Shown here piece by piece: positions 6,511 through 13,064 of a stretch of DNA of 13,706 nucleotides. This stretch comes from Alcanivorax sp. GTDB taxonomy: Bacteria; Pseudomonadota; Gammaproteobacteria; Pseudomonadales; Alcanivoracaceae. The notes below the pieces were generated by a model. It was not told where the DNA came from. It saw only the letters and a list, made by a program, of their open reading frames with translations, and searched no databases. Every line of letters starts with the position of its first letter. Within the stretch, counting starts at the first letter, position 1. The stretch is from NCBI GenBank assembly GCA_007135015.1, contig SLJS01000050.1, positions 1-13,706 on the forward strand. Reading direction: 5' to 3'. The position numbers and the translations under genes are program-made.

Positions 6511-7830
6511 TCACAGGGACGAGTCGTCGTGCGAGGAATCGTATTCCAGTTCGTCGGCTTCATCCCAGTTTTCAACCTGCTCCGAGTGGTGCTCCGCGAA
6601 CTCCTCGTTGCGGGGATCCAGCTCGGTGAGCACGGCCGTGGACATGGCGGTGACGGGCACATAATTGCCCTGCTCATCCAGTGCGACCTCGTCCATGGTG
6701 CGGAATATGTAATGGACCATCAGGCCCGCGCCGAGCAGCACCAGGCTGATGAACATGAACAGCGCCGGCGCGCCGAGCCATTGCATCATGAATGAGGCGG
6801 CCAGCGGCCCGGTGATCGCCCCCACACCGTAGGTGCGCAACAGCTCCGCACAGGCGGCCATCAACTGGTCACTGCGCAACTGATCATTGGTCAGTGCCAC
6901 CGCCACGGGATAGAGGACCGAGCCCAGGGAGAAGAATGCGGCACTGAAAACGAACATGGCCAGGGTCGAATAGCCGCCGAGTACCGCGGCGCCACCCGCG
7001 GCAAGGCTGCCCGCGACAAGCAGCCCCGTAAGCACCGGAAGCCTGCCGATGCGGTCGGACAGCCACCCGGCCGGCCACTGCAGCACTATGGCGGCCAGCA
7101 CGGACAGGGCCATGTAGAGTGCCAACAGTTCCATGTCCAGCCCCTGACGCAGCGCGTACAGCGGCGCCAGGGCGAGGAACGCGCCCAGGGTCATTCCCGC
7201 CACGAGCGAGCCCGTAACCCCCGAGGGCGCCTTGCGCAGAAGATAGAGCAGCTTCAGATGCCCCGCCTCCGTCGGCGCAGTGGGTACCATGCTGCGCGTA
7301 AGCGCCAGCGGCACCAGCGAAAGCACCATCAGCATCGCCACGAAACTGAACAGCACCATGCCCCCGGGGTCGCCGAAGCCCACGAGCAGCTGGCCCGCCG
7401 AGGCCGCCAGATAGAACACGATGGTGTAGATGCCCAGCAGCTTCCCGCGCGAGGCATTGGTGGCACGGTCATTGATCCAGCTCTCGGTAACGGTCATCAG
7501 CCCGGCAAGGCAGAAGCCCACCAGCAGGCGCAGCGTGATCCAGACCTCCATGCTGATCATCAACGGGTGCCAGAGGACACCGGCACAGGCAATGGCGGCG
7601 AAGGCACAGAAGGCTCGGATATGACCCACCGCCCGGATGATCCCCGGGCTCCACATGGCCCCGAACACAAAGCCCAGCGAATAGGTGGCCATGATGATAC
7701 CGATGGATCCCTCGCTGAATCCCTCGATGTCCAGGCGCAACGTCACCAGGGTGCCCAGAAGCGCCGAGCCGGTAATCAGCAGCGAGAGGCTGATGAATAG
7801 CGCGGCAATGGAAAGGGCGAAGGCGATCAT
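6511..7830 (-). CDS. MFS transporter, YcaD-like, with acidic C-terminal tail, 439 aa
   Basis: A major facilitator superfamily transporter with about 12 membrane segments between residues 1 and 376. Seen motifs are MATYSLGFVFGAMWSP in the second helix region, TESWIND (115-121) as in YcaD-like permeases, and the loop GWLSDRIGRLP at 255-265, the MFS signature between helices 8 and 9. Residues 377-439 form a cytoplasmic tail rich in Glu and Asp, ending DEADELEYDSSHDDSSL. The substrate cannot be told; drugs or small metabolites are the usual guess for this group. It lies 119 bases downstream of ccmE on the same strand, where ccmF would be expected, but nothing in the protein suggests haem or thiol work. 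No strong ribosome site is seen; the start is set by the family and the first helix. Confidence 0.9.
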   Translation of the reverse strand: MIAFALSIAALFISLSLLITGSALLGTLVTLRLDIEGFSEGSIGIIMATYSLGFVFGAMWSPGIIRAVGHIRAFCAFAAIACAGVLWHPLMISMEVWITLRLLVGFCLAGLMTVTESWINDRATNASRGKLLGIYTIVFYLAASAGQLLVGFGDPGGMVLFSFVAMLMVLSLVPLALTRSMVPTAPTEAGHLKLLYLLRKAPSGVTGSLVAGMTLGAFLALAPLYALRQGLDMELLALYMALSVLAAIVLQWPAGWLSDRIGRLPVLTGLLVAGSLAAGGAAVLGGYSTLAMFVFSAAFFSLGSVLYPVAVALTNDQLRSDQLMAACAELLRTYGVGAITGPLAASFMMQWLGAPALFMFISLVLLGAGLMVHYIFRTMDEVALDEQGNYVPVTAMSTAVLTELDPRNEEFAEHHSEQVENWDEADELEYDSSHDDSSL

Positions 7831-7949
7831 GACAGGGCGTCCCGTGGCAGGCCGAATATTCTTTATGTCGGGTTGGAGGGTAGCAGCCGGGACGCCAGAG
7901 ACAAGAACGGACCCGGCTTCCGGAACGGCCCCCGCGGCGGCTTGCTACC
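7831..7949 (-). promoter_or_regulatory. Gap between ccmE and the MFS gene with a long inverted repeat
   Basis: GGTAGCA-GCCG (7879-7889) is the reverse complement, with one base skipped, of CGGCTTGCTACC (7938-7949), and the second arm abuts the ccmE stop codon. The enclosed 48 bases are GC-rich and can fold further. This could end or attenuate the ccm transcript before the MFS gene. There is no clear U-run and no clear promoter for the MFS gene. Confidence 0.35.
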
Positions 7950-8432
7950 TCAGTAGGACGTCTCTTGCTTGTCCTTGTTGTCGCTGGCACCCGTATTGGC
8001 ACCGGGATGACCCGCCCGCTCCAGCGCCTCCTGGACTTCCGGGGGCATGTAGGTCTCATCGTGCTTGGCCAGCACCTCGCTGGCCTCGAAATAGTCCTCG
8101 CGCACCAGGGTCCCGTTGGCCACAATCCCCTGCCCCTCGCGGAACAGATCCGGCAGGATGCCCTGATAGAAGACCGTGAAGGTGCCCTTGCCGTCGGTGA
8201 TGTCGAACTGCACTTTCAGGCTCTCCGGATCCCGGGAGACGGAGCCTTCGGCCACCAGCCCGCCCACGCGCATGCGCTGGCCCACCGGCGCCTCCCCGGC
8301 CGCGACCTCCTGGGGCGTGTAGAAGAGATTGATGTTGGCGGACAGTGCATAGAGGATCAGTGCCACCGCCACGGAAACCCCGCCCAGGGCGCCCAGAACA
8401 ATCAGTAACCGCTTCTTTCGTACCGGGTTCAT
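7950..8432 (-). CDS. ccmE: Cytochrome c maturation protein CcmE (haem chaperone), 160 aa
   Basis: Periplasmic haem chaperone anchored by one N-terminal helix (about 9-31, after the basic MNPVRKKR). It receives haem from the CcmABCD complex and binds it covalently through a histidine, then delivers it to the CcmF-CcmH ligase. The OB-fold core is clear ([43 protein letters not shown]). The haem-binding motif [13 protein letters not shown] places His124 and Tyr128, matching His130 and Tyr134 of E. coli CcmE. The C-terminal tail is polar, as is usual. Its ATG overlaps the ccmD stop in ATGA, with GGGAGAAG upstream, so translation is coupled. It is the last ccm gene here. Confidence 0.97.
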   Translation of the reverse strand: MNPVRKKRLLIVLGALGGVSVAVALILYALSANINLFYTPQEVAAGEAPVGQRMRVGGLVAEGSVSRDPESLKVQFDITDGKGTFTVFYQGILPDLFREGQGIVANGTLVREDYFEASEVLAKHDETYMPPEVQEALERAGHPGANTGASDNKDKQETSY

Positions 8433-8614
8433 CTCTTCTCCCGCAGGCTCTCGTCAGCCACCCATTGCGCCAGCCGCGCCCGCACATTCCTGTGCGCCCG
8501 CGCCGCCAGCCACAGATTTGACACCACAAGCACCAGGCTGATTCCGTAGGCACTCCAGACCCAGGGGGCGTGGCTACCCATCTGCAGAAACTCGCCCAAT
8601 GAATCAAAATACAT
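8429..8614 (-). CDS. ccmD: Haem exporter protein CcmD, 61 aa
   Basis: Small membrane protein that holds CcmE in the CcmABC complex and is needed to release holo-CcmE. The sequence fits the family: an N-terminal [16 protein letters not shown] lead, one membrane helix (about 22-38) and a basic C-terminal stretch ([14 protein letters not shown]). Length is usual. The start codon overlaps the ccmC stop in TGATG, and the stop overlaps the ccmE start in ATGA. A full AGGAGGTGA Shine-Dalgarno sequence lies inside the end of ccmC. Confidence 0.93.
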   Translation of the reverse strand: MYFDSLGEFLQMGSHAPWVWSAYGISLVLVVSNLWLAARAHRNVRARLAQWVADESLREKR

Positions 8615-9360
8615 CAGCCAGTCACCTCCTCGCGGACCCAGTTGCTGCGCCGCTCGCGCCAGAGAATCTCGGTACGCGCGCGAATCAGCACTGTCACCGC
8701 GAACAGCAGATAGATGCTGAACATGCAGATCAGAAGCGGCGCAAGCATCTCCGCGGGCATGGCGGTTTCATCGGTGATCCGTATGGTTCGCGGCTGGTGG
8801 AGACTGTGCCACCAGTATACCGAATAGCGCACGATGACCACATTGATTACACCCACCACCGCCAGCAGCGCCGCCGCCCGGCCGGCCTGGCGGGGATCGC
8901 GGATGGCGTTCTGCAGGGCGATGATGCCCAGATACAAGAACAGCAGGATCAGCATGGAGGTCAGCCGTGCGTCCCAGACCCAGTAGGTACCCCAGGTGGG
9001 CTTGCCCCAGATCGAGCCGGTGATCAGGGCAACGGCGGTGAGCACCGCCCCGAAGGGAGCGATCGCCTTGATCGCCACTTCCGCCATCTTCATCCGCCAG
9101 ACCAGCCCCACCAGCCCGGCCACACCCATGGCCAGGTAACCCATCAGCGCCCCGCTGGCGGCCGGCACATGCAGGAAAATGATCCGGTAGCTGTTGCCCT
9201 GCTGGTAGTCCGGCGGCGCGAACGCCAGCCCCCAGACCAGCCCCACCGCCAGGCCGGCCACCGCCAGCAGCGTCACCCAGGGCAGCCACAGTCCGCTGAT
9301 GCGGTAGAAATGACGCGGCGAGCCCAGCAGGTGATACCAGTGTTTCAGCGTCTGCCACAT
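8614..9360 (-). CDS. ccmC: Haem exporter protein CcmC, 248 aa
   Basis: Inner-membrane haem-handling protein that attaches haem to CcmE at the periplasmic side. Six membrane segments are visible. The WWD-type periplasmic region reads WGKPTWGTYWVWD (118-130), and the flanking haem ligands are His64 in FLHVPAA and His188 in WWHSLHQ, equivalent to His60 and His184 of E. coli CcmC. Length is usual (about 245). GGAG lies about eight bases before the ATG. The gap to ccmB is 31 bases, the largest in the cluster, and the stop overlaps the ccmD start. Confidence 0.97.
   Translation of the reverse strand: MWQTLKHWYHLLGSPRHFYRISGLWLPWVTLLAVAGLAVGLVWGLAFAPPDYQQGNSYRIIFLHVPAASGALMGYLAMGVAGLVGLVWRMKMAEVAIKAIAPFGAVLTAVALITGSIWGKPTWGTYWVWDARLTSMLILLFLYLGIIALQNAIRDPRQAGRAAALLAVVGVINVVIVRYSVYWWHSLHQPRTIRITDETAMPAEMLAPLLICMFSIYLLFAVTVLIRARTEILWRERRSNWVREEVTG
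8622..8630 (-). promoter_or_regulatory. Full-length Shine-Dalgarno for ccmD
   Basis: The minus strand reads AGGAGGTGA, a nine-base match to the 16S 3' end, seven bases before the ccmD ATG and inside the ccmC coding region. It is clearly stronger than the ribosome sites of the neighbours, and probably sets a high yield of the small CcmD subunit. Confidence 0.75.
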
Positions 9361-9391
9361 GCAGTGTTCTCCATCATTCCAGGCACCAGAA

Positions 9392-10063
9392 CTAGTCTCC
9401 GCTGGATATTCTCAGGCCCAGCCCGATAGCCAGCGGACCCAGGCTCACGGCCAGCGCCAGCATGGCGCCCAGCACGGCCAGCACCCCGTCGACAGGCAGC
9501 CCCTCCAGGTCATAGGCCACACTGCCCGCGCCAAACACCAGCACCGGCACATACAGGGGCAGCACGAGCAGGGCCAGCAGGATGCCTCCACGGCCCACTC
9601 CCACGGTGAGCGAGGCGGCGATGGCGCCCACGATGATGAGCGTGGGCGTGCCCAGCAACAGGCTCCAGACCAGCGTATCCAGCGCGGCGACCGGAAGATG
9701 CAGCATGTAGCCCAGCACCGGCGCCATCAACACCAGTGGCAGGCCCGTCAGCAACCAGTGGGCCAGCACCCGGGCCAGCACCGGCAGGAACAGGTCCGAG
9801 GGACTGACCAGCAGCTGCTCCAGTGCTCCGGATTCCTCGTCCCGCCGGAAGATACCGTCCAGTGAGACCATCACCGCCAGCAACGCCGCTACCCAGACCA
9901 CGCCGGGCGCCAGAAGTTGCAGGGTTTCCGGCTCCGGCGACAGGGACAGCGGGAAGAGACTGACCACCAGCACAAAGAAAAACAACGGATTGACGATATC
10001 GCCCGGTGCGCGCATGCCAAGCATGAGCTCGCGCTTGAGCGTTGCCTGAAAGGCCGAACTCAC
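9392..10063 (-). CDS. ccmB: Haem exporter protein CcmB (ABC permease), 223 aa
   Basis: Membrane subunit of the CcmAB transporter-like ATPase that drives release of holo-CcmE from CcmCD. The N-terminus FQATLKRELMLGMRAPGDIVNPLFFFVLVVSLFPL, split here only by family variation, and the DGIFRRDEESGALEQLLVSP loop are hallmarks of CcmB. About six hydrophobic segments cover the rest. The length matches the family (about 220). The start codon is GTG and overlaps the ccmA stop in GTGA, so translation is coupled to ccmA. Confidence 0.96.
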   Translation of the reverse strand: MSSAFQATLKRELMLGMRAPGDIVNPLFFFVLVVSLFPLSLSPEPETLQLLAPGVVWVAALLAVMVSLDGIFRRDEESGALEQLLVSPSDLFLPVLARVLAHWLLTGLPLVLMAPVLGYMLHLPVAALDTLVWSLLLGTPTLIIVGAIAASLTVGVGRGGILLALLVLPLYVPVLVFGAGSVAYDLEGLPVDGVLAVLGAMLALAVSLGPLAIGLGLRISSGD

Positions 10064-10683
10064 CCGACCACCTCCGCAATGCCCTCTCCCAGCCGCAGAT
10101 GGCTCACGTCCCCTGCCAGCCGGTGGTGGGAGGTATAGAGCACCAGCCCGCCCTGCCGGGCGTGCTGGTGGAGTTTCTGTTCCACCTGATTGACTCCCGA
10201 AGCGTCGATGGCGGTAAAGGGCTCATCCAGAATCCAGACCTTCTTCCCCTCCAGCCACAGGCGCGCCAGCGCCACCCGGCGCTTCTGGCCCGCCGACAGA
10301 TGCGCCAGCGGCACCTGTTCACGGCCTTCCAGTCCCACGGTGCGCAGCAGCGTCCGCCAGTCGGGAGCGGGCTGGCCATGGAGCGCGCAGAGCCATGCCA
10401 GATTCTCCGTGGCGCTGAGCTCATCACGCAGGCCCGGGGTATGGCCAATGAAAAGAATGTCCTGTCGCGGCTGCTCCGGGGTCAGCCGCCAGTCCACCCG
10501 GCCCTCGAACCAGCCATGCAGCCCTGCCAGAATTCGCAATAATGTGGTCTTGCCGGCACCATTGGGACCACTGATCTGCCAGATTTCACCAGCTCGTGCC
10601 TGCATGCACAGCCCGGTGAACAGTTCGCGGTCACCGCGCTCACAGTGCAGATCGTGTATTTCCAGCAGGGGTTGTTCCGACAC
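10060..10683 (-). CDS. ccmA: Cytochrome c biogenesis ATP-binding protein CcmA, 207 aa
   Basis: ABC ATPase of the haem-export/CcmE release complex. Walker A is GPNGAGKTT (39-47), the signature is LSAGQ (129-133), Walker B is WILDEP (150-155) and the switch histidine is His186 in YTSHH. The length equals that of E. coli CcmA. I chose the GTG start at 10683 because GGAAGGAG lies six bases upstream and the family begins with this short lead before LLEIHDLHCERGDRELF. An earlier ATG at 10785 would add 34 residues across the promoter region. It is the first gene of the ccm operon and is divergent from the DUF4279-CYTH pair. Confidence 0.97.
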   Translation of the reverse strand: MSEQPLLEIHDLHCERGDRELFTGLCMQARAGEIWQISGPNGAGKTTLLRILAGLHGWFEGRVDWRLTPEQPRQDILFIGHTPGLRDELSATENLAWLCALHGQPAPDWRTLLRTVGLEGREQVPLAHLSAGQKRRVALARLWLEGKKVWILDEPFTAIDASGVNQVEQKLHQHARQGGLVLYTSHHRLAGDVSHLRLGEGIAEVVG

Positions 10684-10789
10684 GGCAGGCTCCTTCCGGC
10701 GGCGGAGTATAGCATGACAGTAACGGGGGCTCATTTTCCTGACCTCGATCAGGACAGGATACTGGCCTGACCAGCGGAGGCGCACGGCA
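10684..10789. promoter_or_regulatory. Divergent promoter region of ccmA and the DUF4279-CYTH pair
   Basis: Toward ccmA, the minus strand has an extended -10 element, TG-C-TATACT (714-706 of the 10.7-kb stretch, i.e. 10714-10706), about 23 bases before the GTG start; the -35 region is poor, as is common with extended -10 boxes. Between the two genes lies an inverted repeat TCCTGA/TCAGGA (10737-10742 and 10749-10754) with a further CCTGA at 10766-10770, a possible operator. GGAGG at 10776-10780 is the ribosome site of the DUF4279 gene. No clear -35/-10 is seen for the plus strand. Confidence 0.5.
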
Positions 10790-11212
10790 ATGATTGTGGA
10801 ACATCATGTGTATTTTTCGGTTTTCGGCTTCGAGGAAGACCCGGAGGAGGTCACCCGGGTCGCCGGGGTGGAGCCGGACGAGGTCTGGCGCCGGGGAGAA
10901 ACCTACAGCGAGGCCATTCCCGAGGCACGGCGCCGCGACAACTGTTGGATCCTCACCAGCGGCCTGGATCAGTACGCCAGCCACCGGGATCACTTCGAGA
11001 AACTGCTGATCCGGCTCGAAGACCTGGGCGACCGGTTGCCGGCCCTGCTGGAGCATTACCGGTGCGGAGTCGGTGTCTCGCGCTACTATTTCATGGATGA
11101 CCCGGGCTTTTACCTGCCGGCCCGACTGCTGGAACGCTACCGCGAACTCGGTATACCGCTTACCTTTGACCAACTGGCACTGGATGCCGGGGAGAACGCC
11201 AATGGGCACTGA
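10790..11212 (+). CDS. DUF4279 domain-containing protein, 140 aa
   Basis: A small cytoplasmic protein of unknown function. It has the layout of the DUF4279 family: an opening strand HVYFSVFGFEEDPEEVTRVAGVEPDEVWRRGE (a fold start followed by a helix and a conserved G-[IV]-x-P turn), a central WILTSGL, a helix DHFEKLLIRLEDLGDRLPAL, and an end of FYLPARLLERYRELGIPLTFDQ. No signal peptide or membrane segment is present. GGAGG stands nine bases before the ATG. Its last 11 bases overlap the start of the CYTH gene, so the two are translated together. The pairing hints at a role in nucleotide or phosphate chemistry, but this is inference from position only. Confidence 0.8.
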   Translation: MIVEHHVYFSVFGFEEDPEEVTRVAGVEPDEVWRRGETYSEAIPEARRRDNCWILTSGLDQYASHRDHFEKLLIRLEDLGDRLPALLEHYRCGVGVSRYYFMDDPGFYLPARLLERYRELGIPLTFDQLALDAGENANGH

Positions 11213-11660
11213 AATCGAGCGCAAGTTTCTGGTACGGGATCCATCCATTGTGGAGGGCCGTTCCGGCACCCGGATCCGCCAGGGCTATCTCAGCCATGAC
11301 AAGAACGCGGTGGTGCGGGTGCGCATCCGCGACGAGGAGGCCTTTCTGACCGTCAAGGGTATTACCCGCGGCATACGTCGCAGTGAATTCGAGTACCCGA
11401 TTCCCGTGGATGATGCCCGGCAACTGTTGCAGCTCTGCCCGGAGGGTCATATCGACAAGACCCGCCACGAGGTTCCCCACGGCGACCACACCTGGGAGGT
11501 GGATGTATTCCACGGGGACAACGAGGGGCTGATCCTGGCGGAGGTGGAGCTCGACGACGAAAACACCGAACCCGCCCTCCCGGAGTGGCTGGGCGAGGAA
11601 GTCTCCGGCGACCCCCGGTACTTCAACAGTGAACTGAGCAGGAACCCCCGCCGGGGCTGA
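11202..11660 (+). CDS. CYTH domain protein, probable triphosphate tunnel phosphatase, 152 aa
   Basis: Short single-domain CYTH protein. The family motif ExExK is EIERK (Glu4, Glu6, Lys8). Further tunnel residues are visible: RVRI (Arg39, Arg41), TVKG (Lys52), EFEY (Glu62, Glu64), DKTR (Lys86, Arg88), WEVDVF (Glu99, Asp101) and AEVEL (Glu114, Glu116). This layout is that of bacterial enzymes such as the Nitrosomonas europaea tripolyphosphatase, so hydrolysis of inorganic triphosphate is the best guess; thiamine triphosphate or other substrates cannot be excluded. The ATG at 11202, with GGGGAGA upstream, is required by the motif; the frame is open farther left but not conserved. It overlaps the DUF4279 gene by 11 bases and converges on the next gene with a three-base gap. 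Confidence 0.9.
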   Translation: MGTEIERKFLVRDPSIVEGRSGTRIRQGYLSHDKNAVVRVRIRDEEAFLTVKGITRGIRRSEFEYPIPVDDARQLLQLCPEGHIDKTRHEVPHGDHTWEVDVFHGDNEGLILAEVELDDENTEPALPEWLGEEVSGDPRYFNSELSRNPRRG

Positions 11661-11663
11661 CCC

Positions 11664-12119
11664 TCACTGGTTGTTGAGCACCATCAGTGAAGGATTGAAT
11701 TTCCGGTCTCCGAGAAGCCTGAGATACTCGCCGGCGAACTCCGCCACCTCCGGCTCACCCTGCCTGCTCTGCCTGCGCAGATAATCGTTCACCGAGACCG
11801 GCCCGCCACCGAGGTCCAGCACGGGCTCCCGGGGATCGACGAGCATGTCGACCACCATGTACTCCAGGTTCTCGGCCTGCAGGCCCTGCACCATCAGCTC
11901 GATCAGCGTACTGCCATCACACCGCATGGACAGGATCTGGGCGCCCTGACCGTCGCGCAGCACACCGCCCTCGATCAGCGAATCCATCTGGCCGGGCAAG
12001 GCACTTTCCTGCCCCGCAGCCTTGCAGATCGCGTCGCGAACCGCCTCATGGGGTACGTCGGCCCGTGCCATCGGAATGGAAAGAAACAGCACCAGGGAAA
12101 GGATTGAAAGGCGAGACAT
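11664..12119 (-). CDS. Secreted protein of unknown function with two cysteines, 151 aa
   Basis: A probable periplasmic protein. It has a classical signal peptide (MSRLSILSLVLFLSIPMARA, cleavage after ARA, before DVPHEA). The mature part begins with a helix AVRDAICKAAG, has a second cysteine in SMRCDGSTLIELMVQ, and the two cysteines probably form a disulfide. The cysteine spacing faintly recalls DUF3718 proteins, but I do not claim membership. No catalytic motif is recognised. GGAG lies about ten bases before the ATG at 12119; an upstream frame to 12245 would put 42 residues before the signal peptide and is rejected. It ends three bases from the CYTH stop (convergent) and is divergent from the lipoprotein gene. 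Confidence 0.72.
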   Translation of the reverse strand: MSRLSILSLVLFLSIPMARADVPHEAVRDAICKAAGQESALPGQMDSLIEGGVLRDGQGAQILSMRCDGSTLIELMVQGLQAENLEYMVVDMLVDPREPVLDLGGGPVSVNDYLRRQSRQGEPEVAEFAGEYLRLLGDRKFNPSLMVLNNQ

Positions 12120-12360
12120 GGCGGTTTTCTCCGGGCAATTTCTGGTACGGGCGTCTATTCTACGAATAAAGTAGCAGCCCGGCGAGAACTGGATCGTGAA
12201 ATGGCGTAAAAGAAACCGGACGGGGATCACAGATCCGGGAATCATCCCGGGCCAATCCGCCCGGGCCGGTCATGCCCGTCCCATACGAATACCTGCTGGC
12301 GCCGGAGCCCCCCGACACCTAGAATGACCCCCGCGATCCCGCGGGACAGGAACTTCCGCC
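12120..12360. promoter_or_regulatory. Divergent intergenic region between the secreted protein and the lipoprotein genes
   Basis: These 241 bases hold no convincing gene. A perfect 6-bp inverted repeat CCGGGA/TCCCGG lies at 12235-12240 and 12245-12250, followed by more CCCGGG-type sequence. TAGAAT occurs on the plus strand at 12320-12325, 36 bases before the lipoprotein ATG, and on the minus strand upstream of the secreted-protein gene. Both could be -10 boxes, but neither has a recognisable -35 at the right distance. Confidence 0.4.
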
Positions 12361-13011
12361 ATGCGAAAGAGTATCGAATTGCTGGCCGTTCTGGGGCTGT
12401 GCACGGCCCTGCTGCAGGCCTGCACAATGCGCGAGACCGACCCGGCCAGCAGATTGCCCTGGCAGTTGCCTTCCGAGGAGGTCGTGCTCGAGAAACTCCC
12501 CGCACCCGCTGAACTGGGCGCCTTTCGCTACAAGGGCCAGATGGACAATCCCGAGGCCGAGGTCCGGGTGCTGCGTTACAACCACCGGGACGGAGATCAC
12601 CGCCTGGACATAACCCTGTATCCCATGCCGCCCGGCTGGGACACCATGGAACCGCGGCGCGTGGTATCCGGACTCCATTCGGAAGTCCAGGGTTCCATGA
12701 CCCAGCGCGCATTGCGCCGGGGCGCCGAAGAGTTCACCGTCCAGGAGCACGAATTTCACCCCGGCAAGAACAATCCCTATCCGGTGCTCAGCAGCCGCGT
12801 GAAGCAGGCCTTCGAAGGGAAAAGCCGCATTGCCTTCGTGGAGCTGAGTGCACGCAAGCCGATACTGATGCACGCCATCATGAGCGTCCCCGAAGACCAG
12901 GCCGAAGGCCTTGGCGGTGCCGTGCATGAAGCCCTGCTCGCCTACCTGGAAGCCATGATGGCCGCCGAGGCCGAACAGCCCGCCACCCGGGAAGACAGCG
13001 CCAACGAATAG
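12361..13011 (+). CDS. Lipoprotein of unknown function, 216 aa
   Basis: The N-terminus is a lipoprotein signal: MRKS, a hydrophobic stretch and the lipobox LLQAC, so Cys21 should be lipidated. The next residue is Thr, not Asp, which favours sorting to the outer membrane. The mature protein starts with a proline-rich linker, then shows beta-like stretches (AEVRVLRYNHRDGDHRLDITLYPMP) and a C-terminal helical part (VHEALLAYLEAMMAAEAE). I recognise no family or catalytic motif. AGGAA lies nine bases before the ATG. The gap to mnmC is 53 bases on the same strand, so read-through is possible. Base use is like that of the neighbours, giving no sign of recent transfer. Confidence 0.78.
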   Translation: MRKSIELLAVLGLCTALLQACTMRETDPASRLPWQLPSEEVVLEKLPAPAELGAFRYKGQMDNPEAEVRVLRYNHRDGDHRLDITLYPMPPGWDTMEPRRVVSGLHSEVQGSMTQRALRRGAEEFTVQEHEFHPGKNNPYPVLSSRVKQAFEGKSRIAFVELSARKPILMHAIMSVPEDQAEGLGGAVHEALLAYLEAMMAAEAEQPATREDSANE

Positions 13012-13064
13012 GCGCCGACGGGACCCTTGCGGGCCGGCCCCGCGCAGGGCATGCTCTCGCAGCC

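Noticed and set aside
6329..6514. A 61-codon minus-strand frame starting with GTG that overlaps the MFS stop in GTGA
   Set aside because: The overlap looks like translational coupling, but the frame is mostly REP-like sequence and encodes nothing family-like.
6150..6677. Minus-strand frame through the repeat region into the end of the MFS gene
   Set aside because: The frame runs through REP-like and hairpin repeats and has no gene-like features; its length comes from GC-rich repeats lacking stops.
10684..10785. An earlier ATG start for ccmA at 10785
   Set aside because: It would run across the likely promoter and ignores the GTG at 10683 with a strong GGAAGGAG site and exact family length.
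12120..12245. An N-terminal extension of the secreted two-cysteine protein
   Set aside because: It would place 42 residues before a classical signal peptide, which would prevent normal export.
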